NCBI GenBank assembly: GCA_002298965.1
Contig: DBMN01000345.1
Location: 1 to 30,757, forward strand
Length of the DNA stretch: 30,757 nucleotides
From: Rhizobiales bacterium UBA697
GTDB lineage: Bacteria > Pseudomonadota > Alphaproteobacteria > Rhizobiales > Ancalomicrobiaceae
Direction: 5' to 3'
Numbering within the stretch: the first letter of the stretch is position 1; each line of letters starts with the position of its first letter. The translations under genes and the position numbers were made by a program. Positions 14,718 through 24,110 of this stretch are shown here, piece by piece. Below the pieces are notes generated by a model that had not been told where the DNA came from, ran no database searches, and was given only the letters and a program-made list of their open reading frames with translations.

Positions 14718-14921
14718 ATGTTCAAGATCGCCGTGCTCGTCTGGATCATGCTGGGGACGGTCTTCGCCGGCATCGCGCTCACCCTGACGCTGACGGTGCC
14801 CGCGCTCCAGGGCAATGCGATGAAGATGCTGCCGATCTTCTCGCTGGTCGGCTTCGTGATCGCCATTCCGGCCTCGGTCGTGGTCGCCAAGAAGATCCTG
14901 GCCCTGACCAAGGGCATGTGA
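14718..14921 (+). CDS. Small two-helix membrane protein (67 aa)
   Basis: Starts MFKIAVLVWIMLGTVFAGIA, a first hydrophobic helix of about 25 residues. A short polar linker (ALQGNAMKM) follows, then a second helix LPIFSLVGFVIAIPASVVVA ending in basic residues (KKILALTKGM). GGAGG lies 8 nt before the ATG, an excellent ribosome site, so expression is credible. Rhizobia carry similar tiny proteins, some labelled CTP synthetase in databases from misannotation; this one has no CTP synthase motif. Function is unknown. The perfect FNR/FixK box about 110 bp upstream suggests a role under low oxygen, which is inference. A strong hairpin follows the stop. Confidence 0.82.
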   Translation: MFKIAVLVWIMLGTVFAGIALTLTLTVPALQGNAMKMLPIFSLVGFVIAIPASVVVAKKILALTKGM

Positions 14922-14942
14922 GTCTCCGAAAGACGCATGCGA

Positions 14943-14974
14943 AGGGGCGGGCCTCCGATCGGAAGCCCGCCCCT
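14943..14974. terminator. Strong hairpin between convergent genes
   Basis: AGGGGCGGGC and GCCCGCCCCT pair over 10 bp, and the intervening loop contains TCCGATCGGA, itself a palindrome. It sits 21 bp after the small membrane protein stop and 27 bp after the L,D-transpeptidase stop on the other strand. The flanking T content is modest. Shared termination is the simplest reading. Confidence 0.65.
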
Positions 14975-15001
14975 CTCGCATTCTCGGTCCGGTCGCGGCG
15001 A

Positions 15002-15514
15002 TCAGCGCAGGACGACGACCGGCGTGCCGACGGCGACGCGGTCGAACAGCTCGACGACGTCCTCGTTGAACATGCGGATGCAGCCGTAGGAGGCCCGCGT
15101 ACCGATCGAGTCGCGGCGATTGGTGCCGTGGATGGCGTACTGGCCGTGGGCGAGCACCATGGCGCGCGGTCCGAGCGGGTTGTTCGGGCCGGGCGGCACC
15201 AGATCCGGCAGGGACGGCTTGTCGCGCTTGACCTCGGCCGGCGGACCCCAGATCGGGTTCACTTCCTTGCGGGCGACGTGGGTCTGGCCTTCCCACTCCT
15301 TGCCCGGACGGCCGACGGCGACCGTGTAGCGCACGGCCTGACCGCCGCCGAGCATGTAGTAGAGGCGGCGCTCGGAGGTCTTGACCACGATCGTGCCGGC
15401 CTGGAAGCCGCTCTCCACCGTGACCAGTTCGCGCGCGCTCGCGCCCGACGCCGCGAAGGCGGACAGCGCGAAGGCGGAAGCGACGACGGCCCCCAGCATC
15501 TTCGATGATTTCAT
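15002..15514 (-). CDS. L,D-transpeptidase (YkuD domain)
   Basis: 170-residue secreted enzyme that forms 3-3 crosslinks in peptidoglycan or attaches proteins to it, bypassing beta-lactam-sensitive D,D-transpeptidases. The signal peptide MKSSKMLGAVVASAFALSAF is followed by an ASA-RE cleavage region. The YkuD domain contains the catalytic signature HGTNRRDSIGTRASYGCIRM, with His129 and nucleophile Cys145, plus GPRAMVLAHGQYAIHG just before. There is no LysM or other binding domain, so it is a minimal ErfK/YbiS-like member. I use ATG 15514 (GGGGAG 9 nt upstream); a GTG directly before it at 15517 could add one residue. The C-terminus is complete. It lies downstream of acs on the same strand but behind a terminator, so it is probably expressed separately. 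Confidence 0.93.
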   Translation of the reverse strand: MKSSKMLGAVVASAFALSAFAASGASARELVTVESGFQAGTIVVKTSERRLYYMLGGGQAVRYTVAVGRPGKEWEGQTHVARKEVNPIWGPPAEVKRDKPSLPDLVPPGPNNPLGPRAMVLAHGQYAIHGTNRRDSIGTRASYGCIRMFNEDVVELFDRVAVGTPVVVLR

Positions 15515-15598
15515 CACGCAATACTCCCCTCATCCCGTCGAGCGATCGACGATGGGCGAGTCTTGCCAGAGACGTGTTGAATTTTCGGAAGAATCTAC

Positions 15599-15659
15599 GG
15601 TTTACGAATCCTTGGAACAACCCGCGAAGTCTCGGGCTCGCGGCAGGACTTCGTAAACC
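15599..15659. repeat. Widely spaced 10-bp inverted repeat
   Basis: GGTTTACGAA and TTCGTAAACC lie 41 bp apart in the acs-ldt gap. Inside is a smaller repeat, CCGCGA / TCGCGG. The outer arms are AT-richer than the surroundings, unlike a terminator, which hints at paired protein-binding sites upstream of the transpeptidase gene. Confidence 0.45.
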
Positions 15660-15688
15660 ATGAGGGACGGCGAGGCCGGCAAAGACGA

Positions 15689-15714
15689 AGGGCCCCGGAT
15701 CGCTCCGGGGCCCT
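15689..15714 (-). terminator. acs terminator
   Basis: AGGGCCCCGGA / TCCGGGGCCCT, perfect 11-bp arms with loop TCGC. On the minus strand it is followed by CTTCGTCTTTG, a T-rich tail. It starts 25 bp after the acs stop. Confidence 0.75.
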
Positions 15715-15738
15715 CGCGTCGCTCCCTTGCCGCCAGGG

Positions 15739-17679
<1,941 letters not shown>

Positions 17680-17990
17680 GGATGAACCTCCCTTGGATTT
17701 CGATCTCTTGTTTCGAGGTCGGACGTCCGCGCACACGGGTGCGACGAGTTGTCCTCCCCTTCTCCCGGCCGGCATTATGCGTCATCCCATCCGTGCGTCT
17801 ACGAGGGTGGCGACAGACTTTGGTCGAGATCGCCCCCGAAAAACCCGTGTTTCGCCAGTGCAGCGCGTCGGAAGATAGTCTCATCGACCTCGGTCGGGGG
17901 GGCTGCCTCGCGATGCCGACGACGGATTCGCGGCGCTCTACTGCGGCTCGTTTCGTACGCCGACGAAGCGCGGCGCTCGAATGCCTCGAG

Positions 17991-18018
17991 TTGACGTATT
18001 GGGCAACGGCAATATTGC
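17991..18018 (+). promoter_or_regulatory. Candidate promoter of the efflux operon
   Basis: TTGACG, 16-bp spacer, TATTGC. Its -10 is covered by the palindrome at 18006-18021. The start would be near 18025, giving a leader of about 130 nt to the ATG at 18158. Confidence 0.45.
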
Positions 18019-18021
18019 AGT
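18006..18021. promoter_or_regulatory. Near-perfect 16-bp palindrome over the -10 region
   Basis: AC-G-GCAATATTGC-A-GT: the central 10 bp are a perfect palindrome and the outer AC/GT also pair, 14 of 16 positions in all. The size and place suit a TetR- or MarR-type repressor of an efflux operon. No such regulator is encoded nearby. Confidence 0.45.
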
Positions 18022-18157
18022 GCAGCAAGAATTCGGGGCGCCGCGACCGGCAGTGTCGCGAAACGGCATCGCCCCTGCGGGATCGCACGGCCGGAGCGCC
18101 CGCATGAAGGGAATTTCATTTGTTGGCGTGACGGCAGCCGGCTAGGGTCTGGCCGCC

Positions 18158-19651
18158 ATGCCCGAGACGACGACGCCCGATCCGACGACGCCTGCCGCGA
18201 TGCCGCGTGTGCCGAAGTGCACCGCGGTGCGGAGCGTCGTCGCCGCGGCTCTGCTGACGACGCTCGCCGCCTGCGGCGAGACGCCGACGACGCCCGATCT
18301 GACGGTCGAGGCCCCCGCCCGCTGGGAGGCCGGCGGCGGCAGGGCGACGGCGGAGATCGGTTCCGACTGGGTCAGGGGCTTCGGCTCGCGCGAGCTCGAG
18401 GCGCTGGTGGCCTTGGCCGATCGCGACAGTCTCGACATCGAGGCGGCACGCCAACGGATCACCCAGGCCGAAGCCGAACTGGCGTCGAGCCGCGCGGCGA
18501 TGGCGCCGAGCGTCGACGGCACCGGCCAGGTCGGCCGCACCGTGACGCCGGGCACGCGTTCGGCCTGGTCGCCGCCGTTCCGGGCGAGCGTCTCCGATTC
18601 GTATCAGCTCGGGCTCTCGGGCTCGTGGACCCTCGACATTTCCGGCCGTCTCAGGGCACTCGCCGCGTCCAAGGAAGCGAGCGTGCGGGCGGCGGCGATC
18701 GAACGCGACGCGGTGCGGCTGACCACCGCCACGGCGGTCGTCGACGCCTGGCTCCGGGTCGGGGCGGCGCGCGAACAGATCCGAATCGCCCGCGAGAGCG
18801 TGGCGACGGCGGAGCGCACGCTCTCCATCTATCGCCGCCGGCTCGAGGTCGGCACGGCCACCGCGCTCGACATCGCCCAGCAGGAGAGCCTCGTCGCCAG
18901 CCAGCGCGCCGCGATCCCGGATCTCGAGATCACCGCGCGGCAGACCAAGAACGCGCTCGCCGTGCTGACCGGGCGGATGCCGGAGGCGCTGGAGCCGAAG
19001 GTCGCGAGCGTCTCGGCCGTCACCGTGCCGACCGTGCCGGCCGGCGTGCCGTCGCGGCTGATGGTGCGCCGTCCCGACATCGCCTCGGCCGAGGCCTCGC
19101 TCGAGGCGCAGGCGGCGAATGTCGACGCGGCGCGGGCGGCCTTCCTGCCGGACTTCTCGCTGACCGGCTCGACCGGCCTCGCCTCGGCCTTCCTCAAGAA
19201 CCTGATGCGGCCCGACGCGGTCGCCTCGCAGGTGGCGGCCGGGCTGACGGCGCCGATCTTCGATGCGGGCGCACGCTCCGCCGACCTCGAGGGCGCGACC
19301 GCGCGCCATGCCGAACTGGTCGCGACCTATCGCACCACGGTGCATCAGGCCTATGCCGACGTCGAGAACGCGCTCGTGGCGATCGAGCAGAACCGCCGCC
19401 ACGAGCAGCTGCAGCGCGCCGTGGTCGCGGCCGCGCGCAAGGCGCAGAAGCTGACCGAAGAGCGGCTGTCGGAAGGCACGATCGACGTCACCAGCGTGCT
19501 CGAGGCCGAACGCACGCTGTTCCAGGCCGAACAGACGCTGATCGGCGTCCGCCTCGCCCGCCTCCGGGCGGCGGCGACGCTCGCGGGTGCGCTCGGCGGC
19601 GGCTGGTCGAAGACAGGGGCGGTGATCGCCGCCGACGGAGCGACGCGATGA
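18158..19651 (+). CDS. Outer-membrane efflux lipoprotein (NodT/OprM family)
   Basis: 497-residue outer-membrane channel that takes substrate from the MdtABC pump across the periplasm. A lipoprotein signal, VRSVVAAALLTTLAAC, ends at a lipobox cysteine (residue 39). Two OEP repeats follow: LVALADRDSLDIEAARQRIT and QAEAELASSRAAMAPSVD in the first, VRRPDIASAEASLEAQAANV and FLPDFSLTGSTGLASAF in the second, then a late helix with LTEERLSEGTIDVTSVLEAE. The first ATG at 18158 leaves an odd Thr/Pro-rich stretch before the signal peptide; ATG 18200 (MPRVPKCTAVRSVV) would give a cleaner signal but has no ribosome site, so I keep 18158 with doubt. The stop overlaps mdtA by 4 nt. Confidence 0.92.
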   Translation: MPETTTPDPTTPAAMPRVPKCTAVRSVVAAALLTTLAACGETPTTPDLTVEAPARWEAGGGRATAEIGSDWVRGFGSRELEALVALADRDSLDIEAARQRITQAEAELASSRAAMAPSVDGTGQVGRTVTPGTRSAWSPPFRASVSDSYQLGLSGSWTLDISGRLRALAASKEASVRAAAIERDAVRLTTATAVVDAWLRVGAAREQIRIARESVATAERTLSIYRRRLEVGTATALDIAQQESLVASQRAAIPDLEITARQTKNALAVLTGRMPEALEPKVASVSAVTVPTVPAGVPSRLMVRRPDIASAEASLEAQAANVDAARAAFLPDFSLTGSTGLASAFLKNLMRPDAVASQVAAGLTAPIFDAGARSADLEGATARHAELVATYRTTVHQAYADVENALVAIEQNRRHEQLQRAVVAAARKAQKLTEERLSEGTIDVTSVLEAERTLFQAEQTLIGVRLARLRAAATLAGALGGGWSKTGAVIAADGATR

Positions 19652-20988
19652 CGCGCAATCGGATCCTGCTTCTGGGAGCGGCCGCCGTCGTGGTGGTGGC
19701 GGTGCTCGGCTGGAGCGGCAAACTTCCCTTCTTCCGCGGCCAGACGGCGCAGGTGGGCGAGAGCCTGCCGCCCGGCCCACCCGGCGGCGCCCCGCCCGCC
19801 GGCAACCGCCGCGCCGGCATGCGCAGCGACGGCCCGGTGCCGGTCCTGGCGGCGAAGGTGGCGCGCGAGGACGTCGATCTCTTCGTCGAGGGCATCGGCA
19901 CGGTCCAGGCCGACGCCATGGTGACGGTGCGCGCCCAGGTCTCCGGCCGCCTGCTCGAAGTGCGTTTCAAGGAGGGCCAGGAGGTCGCCGAGGGCGACGT
20001 GCTGGCGGTGATCGATCCGGCCGCCTATCAGGCGACCTTCGATCAGGCGAACGCAAAACGCGATCAGGACCTCGCCGATCTCGCCAATGCCCGCGCCGAT
20101 CTCGAGCGCTACGAGCGGCTGGCGAAGTCCGAGGCCGGCTCGCGCCAGCAGGCCGACCAGCAGCGCACCTCCGTCGCCAAGCTCGAGGCGCAGACGCGGG
20201 TCGACAAGGCGGTGATGGACGCCGCCCGGATCGATCTCGACCACACCCAGGTCAAGGCGCCGATCGCCGGACGCACCGGCGTCCGCGTGGTCGACGTCGG
20301 CAACATCGTCTCGAGCTCGGACACGACCGGCCTCGTCTCGATCGCCCGCATCCACCCGATCTCGGTCGTCTTCACGGTGCCGAGCCGCGAACTGCCGGCG
20401 CTGCTCGCCGCCAAGGCACGCGGCGACGTTCCGGTGACCGTGGTCGGCTCCGACCGCAAGTCGACGGTGGAGACGGGCGTCGTCACGGTGATCGACAACC
20501 AGGTCGACACCACGACCGGCACGGTGAAGCTCAAGGCCAGTCTGCCCAACACCGAGACGCGGCTGTGGCCGGGCCAGTTCGTCGACCTCCGCGTCGCCGT
20601 CTCGACGATGAAGGCGGTGCCGACGATCCCCTCTGCCGCGGTCCAGCGCGCCGCCGACGGGGCGTGGGTCTATGTCGTCGGCGACGACGACAGGGTGAAG
20701 CGGCGGATGGTCACGGTGCGCCGTCAGGACGAGACGCGCGCGGTGATCGCCGAGGGCCTCGCCGACGGCGAACGCGTGGTGACCACCGGCTTCGCCCGGC
20801 TCACCGACGGTGCCGCCGTCCGGGTCGACGCCGAAGCTTCGCCCGACGCCGCCGCCAAACCGGCCGATGCGCCGAAGCGGCCGCAAGGTGCCGCCGGAGC
20901 GCCGGCGACGAACGGTTCGTCTCGGACGCCCCCGGCGCCCGGCCCCTCGCAGGCGCCTGCCGCGCCGGGTGCCGGACCGAAGCCATGA
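19648..20988 (+). CDS. mdtA: Multidrug efflux RND adaptor MdtA
   Basis: 446-residue membrane fusion protein linking the MdtBC permeases to the outer-membrane channel. It has an N-terminal anchor (RILLLGAAAVVVVAVLGW) and a Pro/Gly-rich linker near residues 40-58, then lipoyl halves VTVRAQVSGRLLEVRFKEGQ and TQVKAPIAGRTGVRVVDVGN around a coiled-coil hairpin (about residues 130-190). The beta-barrel and membrane-proximal regions follow (HPISVVFTVPSRELPALLA, LWPGQFVDLRVAV). The last 55 or so residues are Ala/Pro-rich and low-complexity, longer than in enteric MdtA (415 aa). Both ends overlap neighbours by ATGA. The following pair of different permeases fixes the Mdt type. Confidence 0.93.
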   Translation: MTRNRILLLGAAAVVVVAVLGWSGKLPFFRGQTAQVGESLPPGPPGGAPPAGNRRAGMRSDGPVPVLAAKVAREDVDLFVEGIGTVQADAMVTVRAQVSGRLLEVRFKEGQEVAEGDVLAVIDPAAYQATFDQANAKRDQDLADLANARADLERYERLAKSEAGSRQQADQQRTSVAKLEAQTRVDKAVMDAARIDLDHTQVKAPIAGRTGVRVVDVGNIVSSSDTTGLVSIARIHPISVVFTVPSRELPALLAAKARGDVPVTVVGSDRKSTVETGVVTVIDNQVDTTTGTVKLKASLPNTETRLWPGQFVDLRVAVSTMKAVPTIPSAAVQRAADGAWVYVVGDDDRVKRRMVTVRRQDETRAVIAEGLADGERVVTTGFARLTDGAAVRVDAEASPDAAAKPADAPKRPQGAAGAPATNGSSRTPPAPGPSQAPAAPGAGPKP

Positions 20989-23900
20989 GCGTCTCCTCGC
21001 CGTTCATCGCCCGACCGATCGCGACGTCGCTGCTCGCGGCGGCACTTCTGGTCATGGGCGTGCTCGGCTTCTGGAAACTGCCGGTCTCGTCGCTGCCGCA
21101 GGTCGACTTCCCGACCATCGAGGTGACGACGCGGCTGCCCGGCGCCGACCCCGTGACCACCGGCGCGGTGGTGACGGCGCCGCTCGAACGGCAGTTCGGC
21201 CAGATCGCCTCGATGTCGGTGATGACGTCGGAGAGTTCCTACGGCCTGTCGCGGATCACGCTGCAGTTCGCCCTCGACCGCGACATCGACGCGGCGGCGC
21301 AGGACGTCCAGGCGGCGATCAACGCCGCGGCGGCGACGCTGCCGACCGACCTGCCCTACCCGCCGGTCTATTCCAAGGTCAATCCGGCCGACACGCCGAT
21401 CCTGACGCTGGCGCTGACCTCGGAGACCGCGCCGCTGCGCCAGCTCTCCGACCTCGCCGACACGCTGATCTCGCAGCGCATGTCCGAGATCTCCGGCGTC
21501 GGCCGCGTCTCGGTCGCCGGCGGCGTGCGCCCCGCACTCCGGGTCAAGGCCGACTTCGAGCGGCTGGCGAGTTTCGGCCTGTCGCTCGCCGACGTGCGCA
21601 CGGCGATCGCCGCGGCCAATCTCGCCGGCTCCAAGGGCGCGCTCGACGGGCCGCGCCAGTCGTGGTCGATCGGCGCCAACGACCAGATCACCACGCCCGC
21701 CGACTTCGGCCGCGTCGTCGTCGCCAAGAAGAACGGCACGCCGGTGCTGCTCTCCGACGTCGCCACCATCGAGGAGGGGCTCGAGGATGCCTTCGTCGGC
21801 GGCTGGTACAAGGGCCGCCGCGCCGTCGTGCTCGACATCCAGAAGCAGCCGGGCGCCAACATCGTCGAGACCGTCGACCGATTGATGAAGGAAGTGCCGC
21901 GCCTCGCCCGTTCGATGCCGGCCGGGGTCGGGCTCGAAGTGGTGCACGACCGCACCACGACGATCCGCGCCTCGATCACCGACGTCGAGTTCACGCTGGT
22001 GCTGTCCTGCGCGCTGGTGGTGATGGTGGTGCTGCTCTTCCTGCGCTCGGTCCGGGCGACGATCATCGCGGCGGTGACGCTGCCCTTGTCGATCGTCGCG
22101 ACCTTCGCGGTGATGTGGGCGGCGGGCTTCAGCCTCGACAATCTGTCTCTGATGGCGCTGACCATCGGCACCGGCTTCGTCGTCGACGACGCCATCGTGA
22201 TGATCGAGAACATCGTGCGACGGCGCGACGGCGGCCTCTCGGCGCTGGAAGCCGCCCGCGAGGGTGCCGGCGAGATCGGCTTCACCGTCGTGTCGCTGAC
22301 GCTGTCGCTGATCGCCGTCTTCATTCCGCTGCTCTTCATGACCGGCCTCGTCGGCCGCATGTTCCGGGAGTTCGCGCTGACGCTGTCGATAGCCGTCGTC
22401 GTCTCGGCCATCGTGTCGCTGACGCTGACGCCGATGATGTGCTCGCGCCTCCTGAAGAAGGGCGAGGAGACCGACGAGCGCTCGGTGCTGGGCCGTGTGC
22501 TGGCGATCGCCGAGGCGCCGATCGAGGCGATGGCGCGCGGCTACGAGGCCTCGCTCGGCTGGGCGCTGGCGCACGGGCGGCTGATGCTCGGCCTCACCGC
22601 GGCCTCGCTCGCCGCCACCGCGCTCCTCTATGTCGCCAGCCCCAAGGGCTTCCTGCCGGGGCAGGACACCGGCCTGATCTCGGTGGTGCTGGAAGGCGCG
22701 CCGCAGGCCTCCTTCGCCGAGATGACGCGGCTGCAGGAGCGCGTCACGCAGGCCTTCTCGACCGATCCGGACGTCGCCGGCGTCGTCTCGGTGGTCGGCA
22801 TCGGCGGCCTCAACGCCACCGGCAACACCGCGCGCCTGACCGTCGACCTGAAGCCGCGCGACGAACGCCGCGCCAGCGCCGACGACGTCGCGGTCCGGCT
22901 CCGGCGGATCGGCGAGACGGTGCCGGGCGCGGCGGTTCACGTCCAGCCGGTGCAGGACGTGCGCATCGGCACCCGTTCGTCGCGCTCGCAGTATCAGTAC
23001 ACGCTGACCGGCACCTCGGCCGCCGCGGTGTCGCACGAGGCCGACGCCCTGGTCGAGGCGCTCGCCGGGCGGCCGGAATTCGCCCACGTCACGCTCGAGA
23101 CGCGCGACGACGGACAGGCGATCCACGTCGAGATCGACCGCGAACGCGCCGGACGGCTCGGCGTCTCGGTCTCCGCGATCGACGACGCGCTGCAGGACGC
23201 CTTCGCCCAGCGCCGCGTCTCGACCATCTATGCCCAGACCAACCAGTATCGCGTCATCCTCGAGGCCGATCTCTCCGGCGGCACCGATGCCTCGGTCATC
23301 GACCGCATCCGGGTGGGTGCGACCGGCGGCGGGCAGGTGCCGCTCGGTGCGGTGGCGCGGATCGAACGGCGCACGGCGCCGCTCTCGATCGCCCGCGTCG
23401 ACCAGTTCCCGGCGGCGACGCTCTCCTTCGATCCGGCGCCGGGCTGGTCGCTCGACGCCTGTCTCGACGCCATCGACCAGATCCGCGCCGGTCTCGGCGA
23501 CAGCGGCGTGATCGGCCGGGCGGATGCCGATGCGGCCGAATTCGCCCGTTCGCTCGCCTCGCAGCCCTGGCTGATCCTGGCGGCGGTGGCGACGATCTAC
23601 GTCGTGCTCGGCGTGCTCTACGAGAGCTTCGCCCATCCGCTGACCATTCTCACGACCCTGCCGTCCGCCGGCGTCGGCGCGCTGATCGCCCTGCGGGTGA
23701 CCGGGCTCGAACTGTCGATCGTCGCGCTGATCGGCATCGTTCTGCTGATGGGCATCGTCAAGAAGAACGCGATCATGATGATCGACTTCGCCATCGTCGC
23801 CGAGCGCGAGCGCGGACTGTCGCCGCACGCGGCGATCGTCGAAGCCTGCCGCCTGCGCTTCCGGCCGATCATGATGACGACGCTCGCCGCGCTGCTCGGC

Positions 23901-24110
23901 GCGGTGCCGCTGGCCTTCGCCCACGGCACCGGCTCGGAGCTGCGGGTGCCGCTCGGCGTGACCATCATCGGCGGCCTGCTGCTGTCGCAGCTCCTGACGC
24001 TCTACACCACGCCGGTCGTCTATCTGGCGGTCGAGCGGATCCGGGCGCGGCTCGGTTTCGCACGGCCTCCGGGGGCGGCGGCGGGCGAGGCGGAGGAGGC
24101 GGCGCGGTGA
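20985..24110 (+). CDS. mdtB: Multidrug efflux RND permease MdtB
   Basis: 1041-residue inner-membrane pump subunit. The resemblance to MdtB is direct: LPQVDFPTIEVTTRLPGADP, TAPLERQFGQ, NPADTPILTLALTSE, SKGALDGPRQSW. Twelve helices with TM4 Asp401-Asp402 in FVVDDAIVMIENI, and TM10 GIVKKNAIMMIDFA, with Lys927 at the AcrB Lys940 position. In E. coli MdtB and MdtC form a B2C heterotrimer with unequal roles: MdtB carries protons, MdtC binds substrate. The gene starts ATG 20985 overlapping the mdtA stop and ends overlapping the mdtC GTG, so the two permeases are tightly co-expressed. Substrates in enterics include bile salts and novobiocin; those here are unknown. Confidence 0.95.
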   Translation: MSVSSPFIARPIATSLLAAALLVMGVLGFWKLPVSSLPQVDFPTIEVTTRLPGADPVTTGAVVTAPLERQFGQIASMSVMTSESSYGLSRITLQFALDRDIDAAAQDVQAAINAAAATLPTDLPYPPVYSKVNPADTPILTLALTSETAPLRQLSDLADTLISQRMSEISGVGRVSVAGGVRPALRVKADFERLASFGLSLADVRTAIAAANLAGSKGALDGPRQSWSIGANDQITTPADFGRVVVAKKNGTPVLLSDVATIEEGLEDAFVGGWYKGRRAVVLDIQKQPGANIVETVDRLMKEVPRLARSMPAGVGLEVVHDRTTTIRASITDVEFTLVLSCALVVMVVLLFLRSVRATIIAAVTLPLSIVATFAVMWAAGFSLDNLSLMALTIGTGFVVDDAIVMIENIVRRRDGGLSALEAAREGAGEIGFTVVSLTLSLIAVFIPLLFMTGLVGRMFREFALTLSIAVVVSAIVSLTLTPMMCSRLLKKGEETDERSVLGRVLAIAEAPIEAMARGYEASLGWALAHGRLMLGLTAASLAATALLYVASPKGFLPGQDTGLISVVLEGAPQASFAEMTRLQERVTQAFSTDPDVAGVVSVVGIGGLNATGNTARLTVDLKPRDERRASADDVAVRLRRIGETVPGAAVHVQPVQDVRIGTRSSRSQYQYTLTGTSAAAVSHEADALVEALAGRPEFAHVTLETRDDGQAIHVEIDRERAGRLGVSVSAIDDALQDAFAQRRVSTIYAQTNQYRVILEADLSGGTDASVIDRIRVGATGGGQVPLGAVARIERRTAPLSIARVDQFPAATLSFDPAPGWSLDACLDAIDQIRAGLGDSGVIGRADADAAEFARSLASQPWLILAAVATIYVVLGVLYESFAHPLTILTTLPSAGVGALIALRVTGLELSIVALIGIVLLMGIVKKNAIMMIDFAIVAERERGLSPHAAIVEACRLRFRPIMMTTLAALLGAVPLAFAHGTGSELRVPLGVTIIGGLLLSQLLTLYTTPVVYLAVERIRARLGFARPPGAAAGEAEEAAR

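Larger units (their letters stand above)
17680..18157. other. 478-bp divergent region between acs and the efflux operon
   Basis: No credible protein. On the minus strand CATAAT (17778-17773) is a possible acs -10 with no good -35. On the plus strand the pair 17991-18018 and a weaker one (TTGTTG, 17 bp, TAGGGT, 18120-18148) precede the efflux operon. The middle, 17800-17980, shows no clear structure. Confidence 0.55.
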
